Assembly (NCBI GenBank): GCA_963706755.1
Contig: CAVPNH010000007.1
Location: forward strand, 248,001-312,000
Reading direction: 5' to 3'
Length of the DNA: 64,000 nucleotides
Origin: RPQJ01 sp963706755
GTDB lineage: Bacteria > Pseudomonadota > Gammaproteobacteria > Steroidobacterales > Steroidobacteraceae
Below, piece after piece: positions 16,464 to 25,670 of this stretch (within the stretch, counting starts at the first letter, position 1; every line of letters begins with the position of its first letter). The notes under the pieces are model-generated. The model saw only the letters and a program-made list of their open reading frames with translations, was not told where the DNA came from and ran no database searches. The translations under genes were made by a program, and so were the position numbers.

Positions 16464-18152
16464 ATGAATACGCGCCTCATGGTCGGGCGGGTGGCGTGGC
16501 TGGCTGCCTGCTGCGCGGCGACTGCCTGGGCAGCGCCGGAGCAGGCGGCCATTCCCGCATCCCCGGAACAGGCGGCCATTCCTGCAGCGCCCGGGCAGGC
16601 GACGATGCCGTCGCCGCAGGAGCTCGAGGCCCAGGGCGCCGTCATCGGGCGCGTCATCGTGGCCCCGGCCGACATCTTCGACCCCTCCATCCCGGGCGAG
16701 AGCGGCTGGCTGTACCGGGCCGCGAACAAGCTGCACATCAACACGCGCCCTGCCGTCATCCGCGGCCAGCTGCTGTTCGAGAGCGGCGATCCCTACGACG
16801 CGCGGCTCATCCAGGAAAACGAGCGGATCCTGCGCAGGAACGACTACCTCTACGACGCGATGATCGTGCCCGTCGCTTTCGACGGGCACACCGTGGACCT
16901 CGAGGTGCGGACCAGGGACGTGTGGACGCTGAATCCCGGATTCAATTTCGGCCGCTCCGGCGGGAAGAACGAGACCAACGTCCACGTGCAGGAGGAGAAC
17001 CTGCTCGGCACCGGTCGCAAGGTCGAGGTCGCGTGGGACAGCAGCGTGGACAGGACCGAGTGGACGTTCGGCTACATGGATCCGCATTTCCTGGAGAGCT
17101 TTACGCGCCTTTCGGTCCTGTACAGCAACGCCGACGACGGCGACACGAAGTTCTTCAGTCTCGATCGCCCCTTCTACGCGCTCGATACGCGCTGGGCCGC
17201 GGGCACGTCGCTCAGCGACAGCATCTACGTGGACGACCGCTACGACCTGGGCAAGAAGGTCGGCGAATTCAAGGCGCACGAACAGTATTACGAGGTCGGC
17301 GGCGGCTGGTCCCGCGGCCTCGTGGACGGATGGGTGGATCGCTGGACCCTGGGTGCGACCTGGCAGGAGGCTGAATTCGAGCCCGTGCCGGACAAGCCGC
17401 TCGGCGGTCCGCTGCCGCCCGACCGCAAGTTCATCTACCCGTGGATCGGGTTCGAGCGGGTGCAGGACAGGTTCGAGGAGCGCATGAACCAGAACCAGAT
17501 CCGGCGCACCGAGGACGTGCTGGTCGGCTTCCGCGGCTGGGCGCGCCTGGGCTACGCGAGCGAGGCGCTCGGCTCGAAGTCAGACGCGGTGCTGCTGTCC
17601 GCGTTCGCACAGGACGGCGCCGACTTCGGGCCGCGCCAGTCGCTGTTCGGTTCGGCGTGGGCCTCCGGGCGGTACGAGCACGGCGAAATCCGCAACGGCG
17701 TCCTGGGCGCCGAGTCGCGCTACTACCTGGAGACTTCGGCGCGCAGCAAGTTCTTCGCGAGCCTTTCGGGCACGGTGACGGAGAACCTCGACGAGGACGA
17801 GCAGCTGCTGCTGGGCGGCGACACCGGCCTGCGCGGCTACCCGCTGCGCTACCAGGCGGGCACTGCGAAGGCGCTGCTCACGCTCGAGCAGCGCTACTAC
17901 ACGAAGTGGTATCCGTTCCGGCTGTTCCACGTCGGCGGCGCGGTGTTCTTCGACATGGGCCGCACCTGGGGCCGCGACGTGACCGGTGCTACGAGCATGG
18001 GGCTGCTCAAGGACGTCGGCTTCGGGCTACGGCTGGGCTCCAGCCGCTCGGCGTTCGGCAACGTCGTGCACATCGACCTGGCGTTTCCGCTGGACGGCGG
18101 CAACGACATCGACAGCGTGCAATTCATCGTCGAGACTAGCCAGCACTTCTAG
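16464..18152 (+). CDS. outer-membrane Omp85/BamA-like barrel protein with POTRA region
   Basis: A 562-residue exported protein. The signal peptide is residues 1-21 (MVGRVAWLAACCAATAWA), then a short Ala/Pro repeat (PEQAAIPASPEQAAIPA), a POTRA-like periplasmic part (about 50-155; RGQLLFESGDPYDARLIQENER) and a beta-barrel (about 160-562) ending in Phe (ETSQHF), as outer-membrane barrels do. LLLGGDTGLRGYP near residue 445 is the surface-loop motif (VRGY-like) of the Omp85 family. With one POTRA it is much shorter than BamA (about 800), so it is closer to the small ShlB/TamA/Omp85-like group. Its substrate is unknown. Start 16464 was chosen over 16449 by the signal peptide. Confidence 0.85.
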   Translation: MNTRLMVGRVAWLAACCAATAWAAPEQAAIPASPEQAAIPAAPGQATMPSPQELEAQGAVIGRVIVAPADIFDPSIPGESGWLYRAANKLHINTRPAVIRGQLLFESGDPYDARLIQENERILRRNDYLYDAMIVPVAFDGHTVDLEVRTRDVWTLNPGFNFGRSGGKNETNVHVQEENLLGTGRKVEVAWDSSVDRTEWTFGYMDPHFLESFTRLSVLYSNADDGDTKFFSLDRPFYALDTRWAAGTSLSDSIYVDDRYDLGKKVGEFKAHEQYYEVGGGWSRGLVDGWVDRWTLGATWQEAEFEPVPDKPLGGPLPPDRKFIYPWIGFERVQDRFEERMNQNQIRRTEDVLVGFRGWARLGYASEALGSKSDAVLLSAFAQDGADFGPRQSLFGSAWASGRYEHGEIRNGVLGAESRYYLETSARSKFFASLSGTVTENLDEDEQLLLGGDTGLRGYPLRYQAGTAKALLTLEQRYYTKWYPFRLFHVGGAVFFDMGRTWGRDVTGATSMGLLKDVGFGLRLGSSRSAFGNVVHIDLAFPLDGGNDIDSVQFIVETSQHF

Positions 18153-18165
18153 GCGCGGAGCATCC

Positions 18166-19920
18166 GTGGCGCACTGGCTGGCCGAACTCTGGCGACGCAA
18201 CGTGCATCGGGTCGTGATCGCCTACCTGGCGATCGCGTGGCTCCTCGCGCAGGTGACGGGATTGCTCGCCGAAGCCTTCGCGTGGCCCGCATGGGCGTTG
18301 CGTGCGGTCGTCGTCGCGCTCGCGCTCGGCCTGCCCGCCGCAGCGGCCATCGCGTGGTTCTTCGAGCTCACGCCCGGCGGGCTGGTGCGCGAGCAGGACA
18401 TGGGTCTGGGCGCCGCCGTGCGGGTGAGGCCGCACCGCGCGCTGGACGTGGCGATCGTCGCGTTGATCGCCATTGCGATCGGGTATTTCGTGGTGACGCA
18501 CGACTGGCGGGACGGACGGTCAGTGCGGCCGGCAGCCGATTCGCCGGCGACACTGGCCGTGCTGCCGTTCAAGCCCATCGTCGCCTCGAGTCGCGACGAG
18601 GCGCTCGAGTTCGGCATGGCCGACACGCTCATCACGCGCCTGAGCGGCGTAGCGGACGTGGTCGTCAGCCCGCTTAGCTCCGTCCGCCGCTATGCGGCCC
18701 TGGACCAGGACCCGATCGCCGCCGGCCGGGAGCTCGGCGTCGACTCCGTGCTCGACGGAAGCGTGCAGAAGAGCGGCGAGCGCCTGCGAGTGACGGTGCG
18801 CCTGCTCCAGGTGGCCGACGGCCGGCAACTCTGGTCGGACCGGTTCGACGAGAAATCGACCGATATCTTCGCGGTGCAGGACTCGATTGCGGACAGAGTC
18901 GCCGCTGCACTGGCCTTGAGTCTTTCTCCCGCAGAGAAGCAGCGACTCGGTCGTCGAGCGACGGGCGACGCCGCCGCATACGAGCTGTTCCTGAGCGGGC
19001 GGTATTACTGGAACCGGCGCGGGGCGCCGGACGATCTCAGGAAGGCGATCGAGTTCTACACCCGCGCGGTGGCGCGCGACCCGCAGTTCGCGCTCGCGTA
19101 CTCCGGCCTGGCGGATGCGCTCGCGGTTCAGGGGGTCTTCGGGGTCCGCGCACCCCAGGATGTCTATCCGAGGGCGCTCGCGGCCGCGGACCGCGCGCTC
19201 GAACTCGACCCGGATCTCGCGGAGGCGCACGCGACACGCGGGCACATCCGTCTCAATTTCCAGCACGACTGGCAGGGCGCTCTCGATGACTACGACGAGG
19301 CGATCCGGCACGACCCGCGCTATGCCACGGCGCACATGTGGCGTGGGTTCTGGCTGATATTCGTCGGTCGCGGCGACGAAGGCCTCGCGGAGCTGCAGGC
19401 GGCGCGTGAACTCGAGCCGGATTCGCTGCCGTTGGCGGCGAACCTCGCCCGAGGGCTCTATTGGCTGCGTCGCTACGACGCTGCCGAGGCGCAGCTCGCC
19501 CGGGTGCTCGAAAAGGAGCCGCAGAACGGCCTGGCACGCGCACTGCTCGTCAGCGTCAATGCCGAGCGGGGACGATACGACGCGGCGATCGCGCTGCTGT
19601 CGCAGGCGATGGCGAATGCTCCCGGCGGTCGCGGCCTCAGGGGCGTGGTGCTTGCGAAGGCGGGTCGTGTCGATGAGGCGCGCGCCGAACTGGCGCGGCT
19701 CGAGGAGCTGGCGAAGCACCAGTATGTCTCCGCCTACGACCTCGCGAGCATCGAGGCCGCGCTCGGCGACACCGATGACGCGTTCGCCTGGCTCGATCGG
19801 GCCGTCGTCGAGCGCTCGTCCCTGCTGACCACGATGCGGGTGGATCCGGTCATGGACGGCCTGCGGTCCGATCCGCGCTACGTGGACTTCGAGAACAAGA
19901 TCGGGATGCCGCCGCGCTGA
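18166..19920 (+). CDS. membrane-anchored TPR protein (FlgO/TolB-N-like domain), paralogue 1
   Basis: A 584-residue protein with GTG start at 18166, 13 bases after the barrel gene. The N-terminus ELWRRNVHRVVIAYLAIAWL is followed by two hydrophobic segments (residues 17-66) and a third (about 88-105). A soluble domain, PATLAVLPFKPIVAS through QDSIADRVAAAL (about 125-250), resembles the adenylate-cyclase/CadC-associated domain that precedes TPRs. Several TPR units follow (SGRYYWNRRGAPDDLRKAIE onward to 570). No enzymatic motif is seen. A close architectural paralogue is at 33676. Likely a protein-protein adaptor; function unknown. Confidence 0.82.
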   Translation: MAHWLAELWRRNVHRVVIAYLAIAWLLAQVTGLLAEAFAWPAWALRAVVVALALGLPAAAAIAWFFELTPGGLVREQDMGLGAAVRVRPHRALDVAIVALIAIAIGYFVVTHDWRDGRSVRPAADSPATLAVLPFKPIVASSRDEALEFGMADTLITRLSGVADVVVSPLSSVRRYAALDQDPIAAGRELGVDSVLDGSVQKSGERLRVTVRLLQVADGRQLWSDRFDEKSTDIFAVQDSIADRVAAALALSLSPAEKQRLGRRATGDAAAYELFLSGRYYWNRRGAPDDLRKAIEFYTRAVARDPQFALAYSGLADALAVQGVFGVRAPQDVYPRALAAADRALELDPDLAEAHATRGHIRLNFQHDWQGALDDYDEAIRHDPRYATAHMWRGFWLIFVGRGDEGLAELQAARELEPDSLPLAANLARGLYWLRRYDAAEAQLARVLEKEPQNGLARALLVSVNAERGRYDAAIALLSQAMANAPGGRGLRGVVLAKAGRVDEARAELARLEELAKHQYVSAYDLASIEAALGDTDDAFAWLDRAVVERSSLLTTMRVDPVMDGLRSDPRYVDFENKIGMPPR

Positions 19921-19927
19921 GCGGCCG

Positions 19928-20458
19928 TCAGGCCACTTCGACCGCGATCCGGTCAACCAGAAGCTCGAAGGGCCCAGCCTGCCGGTCGCTGATCATTAGG
20001 CCCAGGGCCCGCACGCGGCCGGCGTCGAGCGGCGGCGCTCCCGACACGACGCGTCCCCGGAACGTCGCGGAGAACGAATCCAGGGGAAGCCGGGTCTCGT
20101 ACCACTCGCCAGCCGGCGGCGTGAATCGCGCCTGGTACAGGATGCCGTCGAAGCCGTCGTCGGTGCGAACGGTGAACTTGTAGGTGCGTCCGTCCCCGTG
20201 GACGCGCAGCGCGAACGCGATCGCGCCGGCCGTGGCCCACGCGCGCGGCGCGGTCCTGACCGACGCGAATCCGCCGGAGTTCTCGAGCGAGACGAGGCCG
20301 GCGAACCGCGCAGTGCCAGGCTCCTCCGGGGAGATGGTGCTGCGCGACACGCCACCCATCACCACGTCGTTCACTGGCGCCCAGATGGCGAAATCCGCCG
20401 CGTCGTCGAAATCGAGCAGCACCATCCGCCTGGGTGCTGTCATTCCGGACTCCTCCAT
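19928..20458 (-). CDS. CIA30/NDUFAF1-like (galactose-binding-like fold) protein
   Basis: A 176-residue protein. LLDFDDAADFAIWAPVNDVV, MGGVSRS, FAGLVSLENSGGFASVRT and DGRTYKFTVRTDDG are the signature stretches of the CIA30 family, known in mitochondria as a complex I assembly factor and in bacteria as a protein of unknown role. The start ATG 20458 shares its A with the stop of the upstream alcohol dehydrogenase (TGATG), so the two are translationally coupled. An inner start at 20443 is possible. No signal peptide is visible. Confidence 0.82.
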   Translation of the reverse strand: MEESGMTAPRRMVLLDFDDAADFAIWAPVNDVVMGGVSRSTISPEEPGTARFAGLVSLENSGGFASVRTAPRAWATAGAIAFALRVHGDGRTYKFTVRTDDGFDGILYQARFTPPAGEWYETRLPLDSFSATFRGRVVSGAPPLDAGRVRALGLMISDRQAGPFELLVDRIAVEVA

Positions 20459-21585
20459 CAGGCGATCTCCACGACCTGCCGGATGGACGCCCCCGCCGCG
20501 AGCCGGTCGAATGCGCCGTTGATGTCCTCGAGACGGATGCGCTCGCTCAGGAGCCGGTTCACGGGCAGCCGACCGGCGCGATACCACTCGATGTAGCGGG
20601 GGATGTCGCGTGCAGGGACGCAGCTGCCGAGGTAGCTGCCCTTGATCGTGCGCTCCTCGGCCACGAGGTTGAGGTGCGGCAGGCTCATGCGCTGGTCGGC
20701 GTGCGAGAGCCCGGCACTCACGGTCGTGCCGCCGCGGCGGGTGACCCGATAGGCGAGTTCGAGCGCCCTGGCCGCGCCCGCCATCTCGAACGCGAAAGCC
20801 ACGCCGCCGCGAGTCAGCTCGCGGACCTGTTCGGCAGCGTCGGCATCGCCGGCGTTCACCGCGGCAGTCGCGCCGAACTCGCGCGCGGTCGCGAGTTTCG
20901 CCGCGTTCATGTCGATGGCAACGACGTGCTCGGCCTCCAGCATGCGGGCCGCGAGCAGCGCGGCAAGGCCTACGCCGCCGAGGCCCACGACCGCGACCGA
21001 CGCCCCACGCGGCATCGCAGCCGTGTTCACGACGGCGCCGACGCCCGTGATCACGGCACACCCGAAGAGCGCGGCCTCCGCGAATGGCAGGTCGCCGGGC
21101 ACGCGCACCAGGGAATTCGCCGCAAGCACCGCATGCCGCGCAAATCCGGAGACCCCGAGATGGTGATGCACCGGGCCGTGCGCGTCGTGCAGGCGGCGCG
21201 ATCCGGAGAGCAGGGTGCCCGCGCTGTTCGCCGCGAATCCCGGTTCGCAGAGGGCAGGCCGACCGGCGTCGCACGGCCCGCAGTGTCCGCAGCTCGGCAC
21301 GAATGCGGCGACGACGTGGTCGCCGCGCGCCAGGGTCGTGACCCCGGGACCGGTTTCCTCGACGACCCCTGCGGCCTCGTGGCCGAGGACCATCGGTACC
21401 GGCCGCGGCCGGTTACCGTCGATCACCGAGAGGTCGGAGTGGCACAGTCCCGCGGCACGGATGCGGACCAGCACCTCGCCCGGGCCTGGAGGATCGAGTT
21501 CCACTTCTTCCAGTGCCAGCGGCCGCGACTGCGCATAGGGCGCCGGGCGGCCGATTTCACGCAAGACTGCCGCTGTGGTCTTCAT
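20458..21585 (-). CDS. zinc-dependent alcohol dehydrogenase
   Basis: A 375-residue medium-chain dehydrogenase starting at MKTTAAVLREIGRP; a start 12 bases further up is possible. Catalytic zinc ligands are in AAGLCHSDLSVIDG and LGHEAAGVVEE; the structural zinc Cys cluster is CGHCGPCDAGRPALC. The NAD site is VAVVGLGGVGLAALLAA. It resembles the class III/mycothiol-type group acting on alcohols or aldehydes with NAD(P)+. Substrate cannot be fixed from sequence. It is transcribed with the CIA30-like gene. Confidence 0.9.
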   Translation of the reverse strand: MKTTAAVLREIGRPAPYAQSRPLALEEVELDPPGPGEVLVRIRAAGLCHSDLSVIDGNRPRPVPMVLGHEAAGVVEETGPGVTTLARGDHVVAAFVPSCGHCGPCDAGRPALCEPGFAANSAGTLLSGSRRLHDAHGPVHHHLGVSGFARHAVLAANSLVRVPGDLPFAEAALFGCAVITGVGAVVNTAAMPRGASVAVVGLGGVGLAALLAARMLEAEHVVAIDMNAAKLATAREFGATAAVNAGDADAAEQVRELTRGGVAFAFEMAGAARALELAYRVTRRGGTTVSAGLSHADQRMSLPHLNLVAEERTIKGSYLGSCVPARDIPRYIEWYRAGRLPVNRLLSERIRLEDINGAFDRLAAGASIRQVVEIA

Positions 21586-21688
21586 GCGTGGAAGCATAGC
21601 CCAGCGACCGGCCGGAAGCCGCGGCAGCGGCGGGACAGGTCACTGCGTGAGGATGCCAGTTCGGTCAAGCGCGGGCTGGTCCTGCGCC

Positions 21689-22394
21689 CTAGTGCGCCCT
21701 TCCTGCCGGGCGCTGGTCGAAGGCGAGGATGCCCGCAACCATCAGCGCCAGGAGAACGCCCGTGGCCGAGAAACGGCTCAGGTCCAGGCCGCCCTGGGCG
21801 ACGGGCTTGTCTATGAAGTCGCCGACGACGGCGCCGAGTGGCCGGGTGAGCACGAACGCGATCCAGAACAGCAACGTGCGGGACACGCCCGTCAGAAGGT
21901 ATGCCAGGACGACCAGGAGCAGCAGTCCGCCGAACAGCAGTGCGGCGCCCGTGTAGCCGAGGCCCATGCTGCCGGCCGTCCAGTCGCCCAGGGCCGTGCC
22001 GAGCGTCTGGGAAAACATGATCGTGAGCCAGTAGAAGAATTCCGCGCGCGGGCTGCTGACCGATTCCACGTCGATCGAGCCGAGCGAGCGGTGCCACGCG
22101 AACAGCGACGCAAGCAGCAGGGCCAGGAGCAGGATCGAACCACCCGGGTATCCGATGCCGAGCGAACGGTCGGCGTAGTCCGCGAGCGTAGTGCCGACGG
22201 TCGTCGAGGCGATGATCGTCGCCCAGTACATGAACGGGTGGAATCGCGGTGCTTTCCAGGTAGCCGAGGCCGAGGGACATCGAGCGCGCGTCGCCGCCCG
22301 TTTCGCCCAGCGTCGTGGCCAGGATCTTCAGTACCCAGAAGCCCAGCGTTACGGCCGGAACCTTGCTGAGGGCTGCTTCGCTCGATGTCGACAT
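21689..22394 (-). pseudogene. COG4705-type membrane protein, broken by internal deletion and frameshift
   Basis: The N-terminal part begins at ATG 22394 (MSTSSEAALSKVPAVTLGFW, then LKILATTLGETGGD) and reads to GYLESTAI near 22243. From there the frame is lost, and the family sequence resumes one base out of phase at HPFMYWATIIASTTVGTTLA, running to the stop at 21689. Members of this family normally have about 20 more residues (their second membrane helix) between these parts, so a stretch of 3n-1 bases seems missing. The C-terminal four helices are intact, with the internal repeats LADYADRSLGIGYPGGS and LGDWTAGSMGLGYTG. Function of the family is unknown. Confidence 0.75.
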
Positions 22395-22538
22395 CCGTGG
22401 CCCTCTGTCCTGCTGGCCCTGGCGCGGCTGGCTGGTCCTGATCTCAACGCAGGACCCCTTTCCAGCGCGTACTGCGCAGGCTAATGTCCGGTGCCGCGCC
22501 GCGGACCCGCGTGCGCGAGTCAGCGGCAGGGGGGGCGC

Positions 22539-23012
22539 ATGAAAGAAGCGAAAGAGATTGCATTGCCCGAGCAGCGCGGCGAATTCCCCGTCCTGCGCAC
22601 CATCACCACGCGCTGGATGGACAACGACCATTACGGCCACGTGAATAACGTGGTCTATTACTCGTACTTCGACACCGCCGTGAACGGCTACCTGATCGAG
22701 GCGAGCGGCACCGACATCCGCGACCTTCCGGCCATCGGCATCGTCGCCGAGACCAGCTGCCGGTTCCTGCGCGAGCTGAGCTTTCCCGACACGGTGCACG
22801 CGGGCCTCGCGATCGAGAAGCTCGGCAATTCGAGCGTCGTGTACCGCATCGGGCTCTTCCGGAACGACGAGACGGCGCCGGCCGCGATCGGGCGGTTCGT
22901 GCACGTGTATGTAGATGCAGCGACGCGGCGCCCCGTGCCGGTGCCGGCGCAGGTCCGTGCCGCGCTCACCGCGCTCGCCGACCGTTGCGCCGGGACGTCG
23001 CCGCTGCCCTAG
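22539..23012 (+). CDS. 4-hydroxybenzoyl-CoA-type (hotdog) acyl-CoA thioesterase
   Basis: A 157-residue hotdog-fold protein starting MKEAKEIALPEQRGEF, with a strong G-rich ribosome site (cagggggggcgc) just before the ATG. The YbgC/FcbC signature is RWMDNDHYGHVNNVVYYSYF (about residues 24-43), with the catalytic-type Asp and the HVNN segment, followed by TSCRFLRELSFPDTV. It should hydrolyse an acyl-CoA. It stands alone, convergent with ilvH. Confidence 0.88.
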   Translation: MKEAKEIALPEQRGEFPVLRTITTRWMDNDHYGHVNNVVYYSYFDTAVNGYLIEASGTDIRDLPAIGIVAETSCRFLRELSFPDTVHAGLAIEKLGNSSVVYRIGLFRNDETAPAAIGRFVHVYVDAATRRPVPVPAQVRAALTALADRCAGTSPLP

Positions 23013-23044
23013 CGCGGATCGCGCGCCGGCGTCAGGCGCGACTG

Positions 23045-23079
23045 GTCACGAGTCACCAGTCACGGGTCACTCGTCAGGA
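23045..23079. repeat. phased 7-base tandem repeat (GTCACNN), between convergent genes
   Basis: Five consecutive heptamers starting GTCAC or GTCAG (GTCACGA, GTCACCA, GTCACGG, GTCACTC, GTCAGGA) lie between the stops of the thioesterase and ilvH genes and cover the ilvH stop codon. The unit differs from those at 11299 and 15341 but the 7-base period is the same. Confidence 0.65.
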
Positions 23080-23569
23080 CTCCAGGATCTCCTTGCCCTT
23101 CTGGATCGCCAGCGCGCCGGAGCGCACGACCTCGAGCACCTCGCCGAAGTTCGAGACCTCGCCGATGAAGCGATTGATCTCCGCCTCGTTGCTCGTGAGC
23201 TCGATGGTGAAGCTGTCGGCCGCGTCCCAGAGGACGCGTCCGCCCGCCCGCTGGGTCGCGGACCACAGGGAGCCCGACCAGCGTTGGCTTGCCCTTCACC
23301 TTGATGAGCAGGAGTTCGCGCTCGAAATGCTCCTCGCGGGTGACGTCCTCGACGTCCACCACGTCCACCAGCTTGAGCAGCTGGTTCGAGATCTGCTGGA
23401 TGATGGCGTCGCTGCCGGTGGTGACGACGGTCAGTCGCGAGACCGAAGGGTCGTCGGTCGGCGCCACGCTCAGCGATTCGATGTTGTAGCCGCGCGTCGC
23501 GAAAAGCCCGGCGACGCGGTTCAGGGCGCCGACCTCGTTCTGCAGCGTGACGGAAATGATGTGGCGCAT
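23074..23569 (-). CDS. ilvH: acetolactate synthase regulatory subunit (IlvH), one-base frameshift
   Basis: The small subunit of acetohydroxyacid synthase, which gives the IlvB catalytic subunit full activity and valine inhibition. The ACT domain is MRHIISVTLQNEVGAL through NIESLSVAPTDDPSVSRLT (residues 1-45). The first 95 codons run to KVKGKPTLVG; then the frame changes. Removing one base from the C-run at 23273-23275 restores SLWSATQRAGGRVLWDAADS and SFTIELTSNEAEINRFIGEV to the stop at 23074 (...KGKEILES), giving about 164 residues, the normal length. It is divergent from ilvB, not downstream of it as usual. Most likely a sequence error. Confidence 0.85.
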
Positions 23570-23782
23570 GCTCTTCACGGTGGTCCCGCCTGCGGATCGA
23601 TTCCGCCGCACTTTCATAACCAGTTGATTTAGAGGCCTTTTGCGACTGGCTCGTCGCCCCGGCCACTGGGGAAGCATAGGGGATGGGCCCGGGTCCGCCT
23701 AGATGGACGGGTACGGATGCGGCTGCTAGTCTCCGTTGCACCGCAGCACGATTTTTCGCGGTTCGCCAGACAGGACTTCTAA

Positions 23783-25633
23783 GTGAAGCAGAGCCACGCC
23801 ACCGTGGGTCACGGAGCCCATCCCAGGGCCGGCCAGGTCATGTCCGGCGCGGAGATCATCGTGCAGGTTCTCGCGGACGAGGGCGTGGACACCATTTTCG
23901 GCTACAGCGGCGGCGCGATCCTGCCGACCTACGACGCGGTGTTCCGTTACAACCAGGCGCAGGCGGCGCCGGGCCACGGGGCGCCGATGCCGCTGATCGT
24001 GCCCGCCAACGAACAGGGCGCGGGTTTCATGGCGGCAGGCTACGCGAGGGCCAGCGGTCGCGTCGGCGTGTGCATGGTCACCTCGGGTCCGGGCGCGACG
24101 AACACGGTCACGCCGGTTCGCGACTGCGCCGCCGATTCCGTGCCCATCGTGGTCATCTGCGGCCAGGTGCCGACCGCCGCGATCGGCAGCGACGGGTTCC
24201 AGGAAGCGCCGGTCTCCAACATCATGGGCTCGGTCGCCAAGCACTGCTTCCTGGTCACCGACCCCGAGCGGCTCGAGGCGACCGTCCGCACCGCCTTCGA
24301 GATCGCGCGCACCGGCCGCCCCGGCCCGGTCGTGATCGACATCCCGAAGGACGTGCAGAACTGGCAGGGGCCGTTCAAGGGGGAGGGACACCTCGACGTC
24401 CGCGGCTACCGCCACCGCATGGCGAGCCTCGAGAAGAGCGCGATCTCGGTCGAGCAGGCGGATGCATTCATTGCGATGCTCGGCGAGTCCGAGCGGCCGC
24501 TCATCTACGCCGGCGGCGGCGTCATCAACGGCAACGGCGCGGACGAGCTGCATCGCTTCGCGACCGAGTTCGGCATCCCGGTCGTCACGACGCTGATGGG
24601 CATCGGCGCCATCGACACGACTCACCCGCTCGCCATGCGCATGCTCGGCATGCACGGCACGGCCTTTGCGAACTACGCGGTCGACGACTGCGACTTCCTG
24701 ATCGCGCTCGGCGCGCGCTTCGACGACCGCGTCGCCGGCGTTCCGGAGCACTTCGCGCCGAACGCGCGGCGGATCGCGCACATCGACGTGGACGCCTCCG
24801 AGATCAACAAGGTGAAGCGCGTGCAGTGGAGCCACGTCGGACTGCTGCCGTCGGCGCTCCAGGCGCTGCGCGGGCGCGCGAGGGGCGCGGGCTTCGCCCG
24901 CGACTGGTCCGCGTGGCATGCGCACCTCGATGCGCTCCGGCAGAAGCACGCGATGAACTACGACCGCGCGAGCGGGCTGATCCAGCCGTATTACGTGATC
25001 GAGGAGATCAATCGCCTGACGAAGGGCGCGGCGATCATCGCGACCGGTGTGGGCCAGCACCAGATGTGGGCCGCCCAGTACTTCGATTTCCGCGAGCCCC
25101 GGCTGTGGCTCACCTCGGGCAGCATGGGCACGATGGGTTTCGGGCTGCCGGCTGCGATCGGCGCCCAGTTTGCGCGCCGCGATCGTCTCGTCATCGACGT
25201 GGACGGCGACGGCAGCATGCGCATGAACCTGGGCGAGCTCGAGACGGTCACGACCTACGACCTGCCGGTGAAGGTCGTGGTGCTCAACAACTTCGGTGAC
25301 GGCATGGTCAGGCAGTGGCAGAAGCTCTTCTTCAAGGGCCGGCTGTCGGCGAGCGACAAGTCGCTGCACAAGAAGGATTTCGTCAAGGCCGCGCAGGCCG
25401 ACGGATTCCGGTTCGCGGTGCGGCTCGACCGCAAGGAGGACGTGCCGCGCGTGGTGAAGGAATTCATCGAGTTCGCCGGCCCCGCGTTCCTCGAGGTCAT
25501 CATCGACCCGGATGCCGGCGTGTATCCGATGGTCGGTCCGGGCCAGGCCTACGACGAGATGATCACGGGAGACTTCATCGAGTCGCGCGGCCGCCGCGGC
25601 GCAGAGGAGTCCGGTCCCACCGGCATGTTCTGA
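23783..25633 (+). CDS. ilvB: acetolactate synthase catalytic subunit (IlvB/IlvI)
   Basis: A 616-residue thiamine-diphosphate enzyme that joins two pyruvates (or pyruvate and 2-oxobutyrate) in branched-chain amino acid synthesis. The frame begins with GTG 23783; ATG 23840 (MSGAEIIVQVLADEGVD) is an alternative nearer the usual start. The ThDP glutamate is in VPANEQGAGFMAAGYA, the FAD-type region in LGARFDDRVAGVPEHF, and the GDG-N Mg/ThDP motif in DVDGDGSMRMNLGELETV...VVLNNFGDG. It lies divergent to ilvH with 213 bases between, and 10 kb from ilvA. Confidence 0.95.
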   Translation: MKQSHATVGHGAHPRAGQVMSGAEIIVQVLADEGVDTIFGYSGGAILPTYDAVFRYNQAQAAPGHGAPMPLIVPANEQGAGFMAAGYARASGRVGVCMVTSGPGATNTVTPVRDCAADSVPIVVICGQVPTAAIGSDGFQEAPVSNIMGSVAKHCFLVTDPERLEATVRTAFEIARTGRPGPVVIDIPKDVQNWQGPFKGEGHLDVRGYRHRMASLEKSAISVEQADAFIAMLGESERPLIYAGGGVINGNGADELHRFATEFGIPVVTTLMGIGAIDTTHPLAMRMLGMHGTAFANYAVDDCDFLIALGARFDDRVAGVPEHFAPNARRIAHIDVDASEINKVKRVQWSHVGLLPSALQALRGRARGAGFARDWSAWHAHLDALRQKHAMNYDRASGLIQPYYVIEEINRLTKGAAIIATGVGQHQMWAAQYFDFREPRLWLTSGSMGTMGFGLPAAIGAQFARRDRLVIDVDGDGSMRMNLGELETVTTYDLPVKVVVLNNFGDGMVRQWQKLFFKGRLSASDKSLHKKDFVKAAQADGFRFAVRLDRKEDVPRVVKEFIEFAGPAFLEVIIDPDAGVYPMVGPGQAYDEMITGDFIESRGRRGAEESGPTGMF

Positions 25634-25670
25634 GCGCGCGGCCGCGGCGCACTTTCACGGGCCAGCAACC

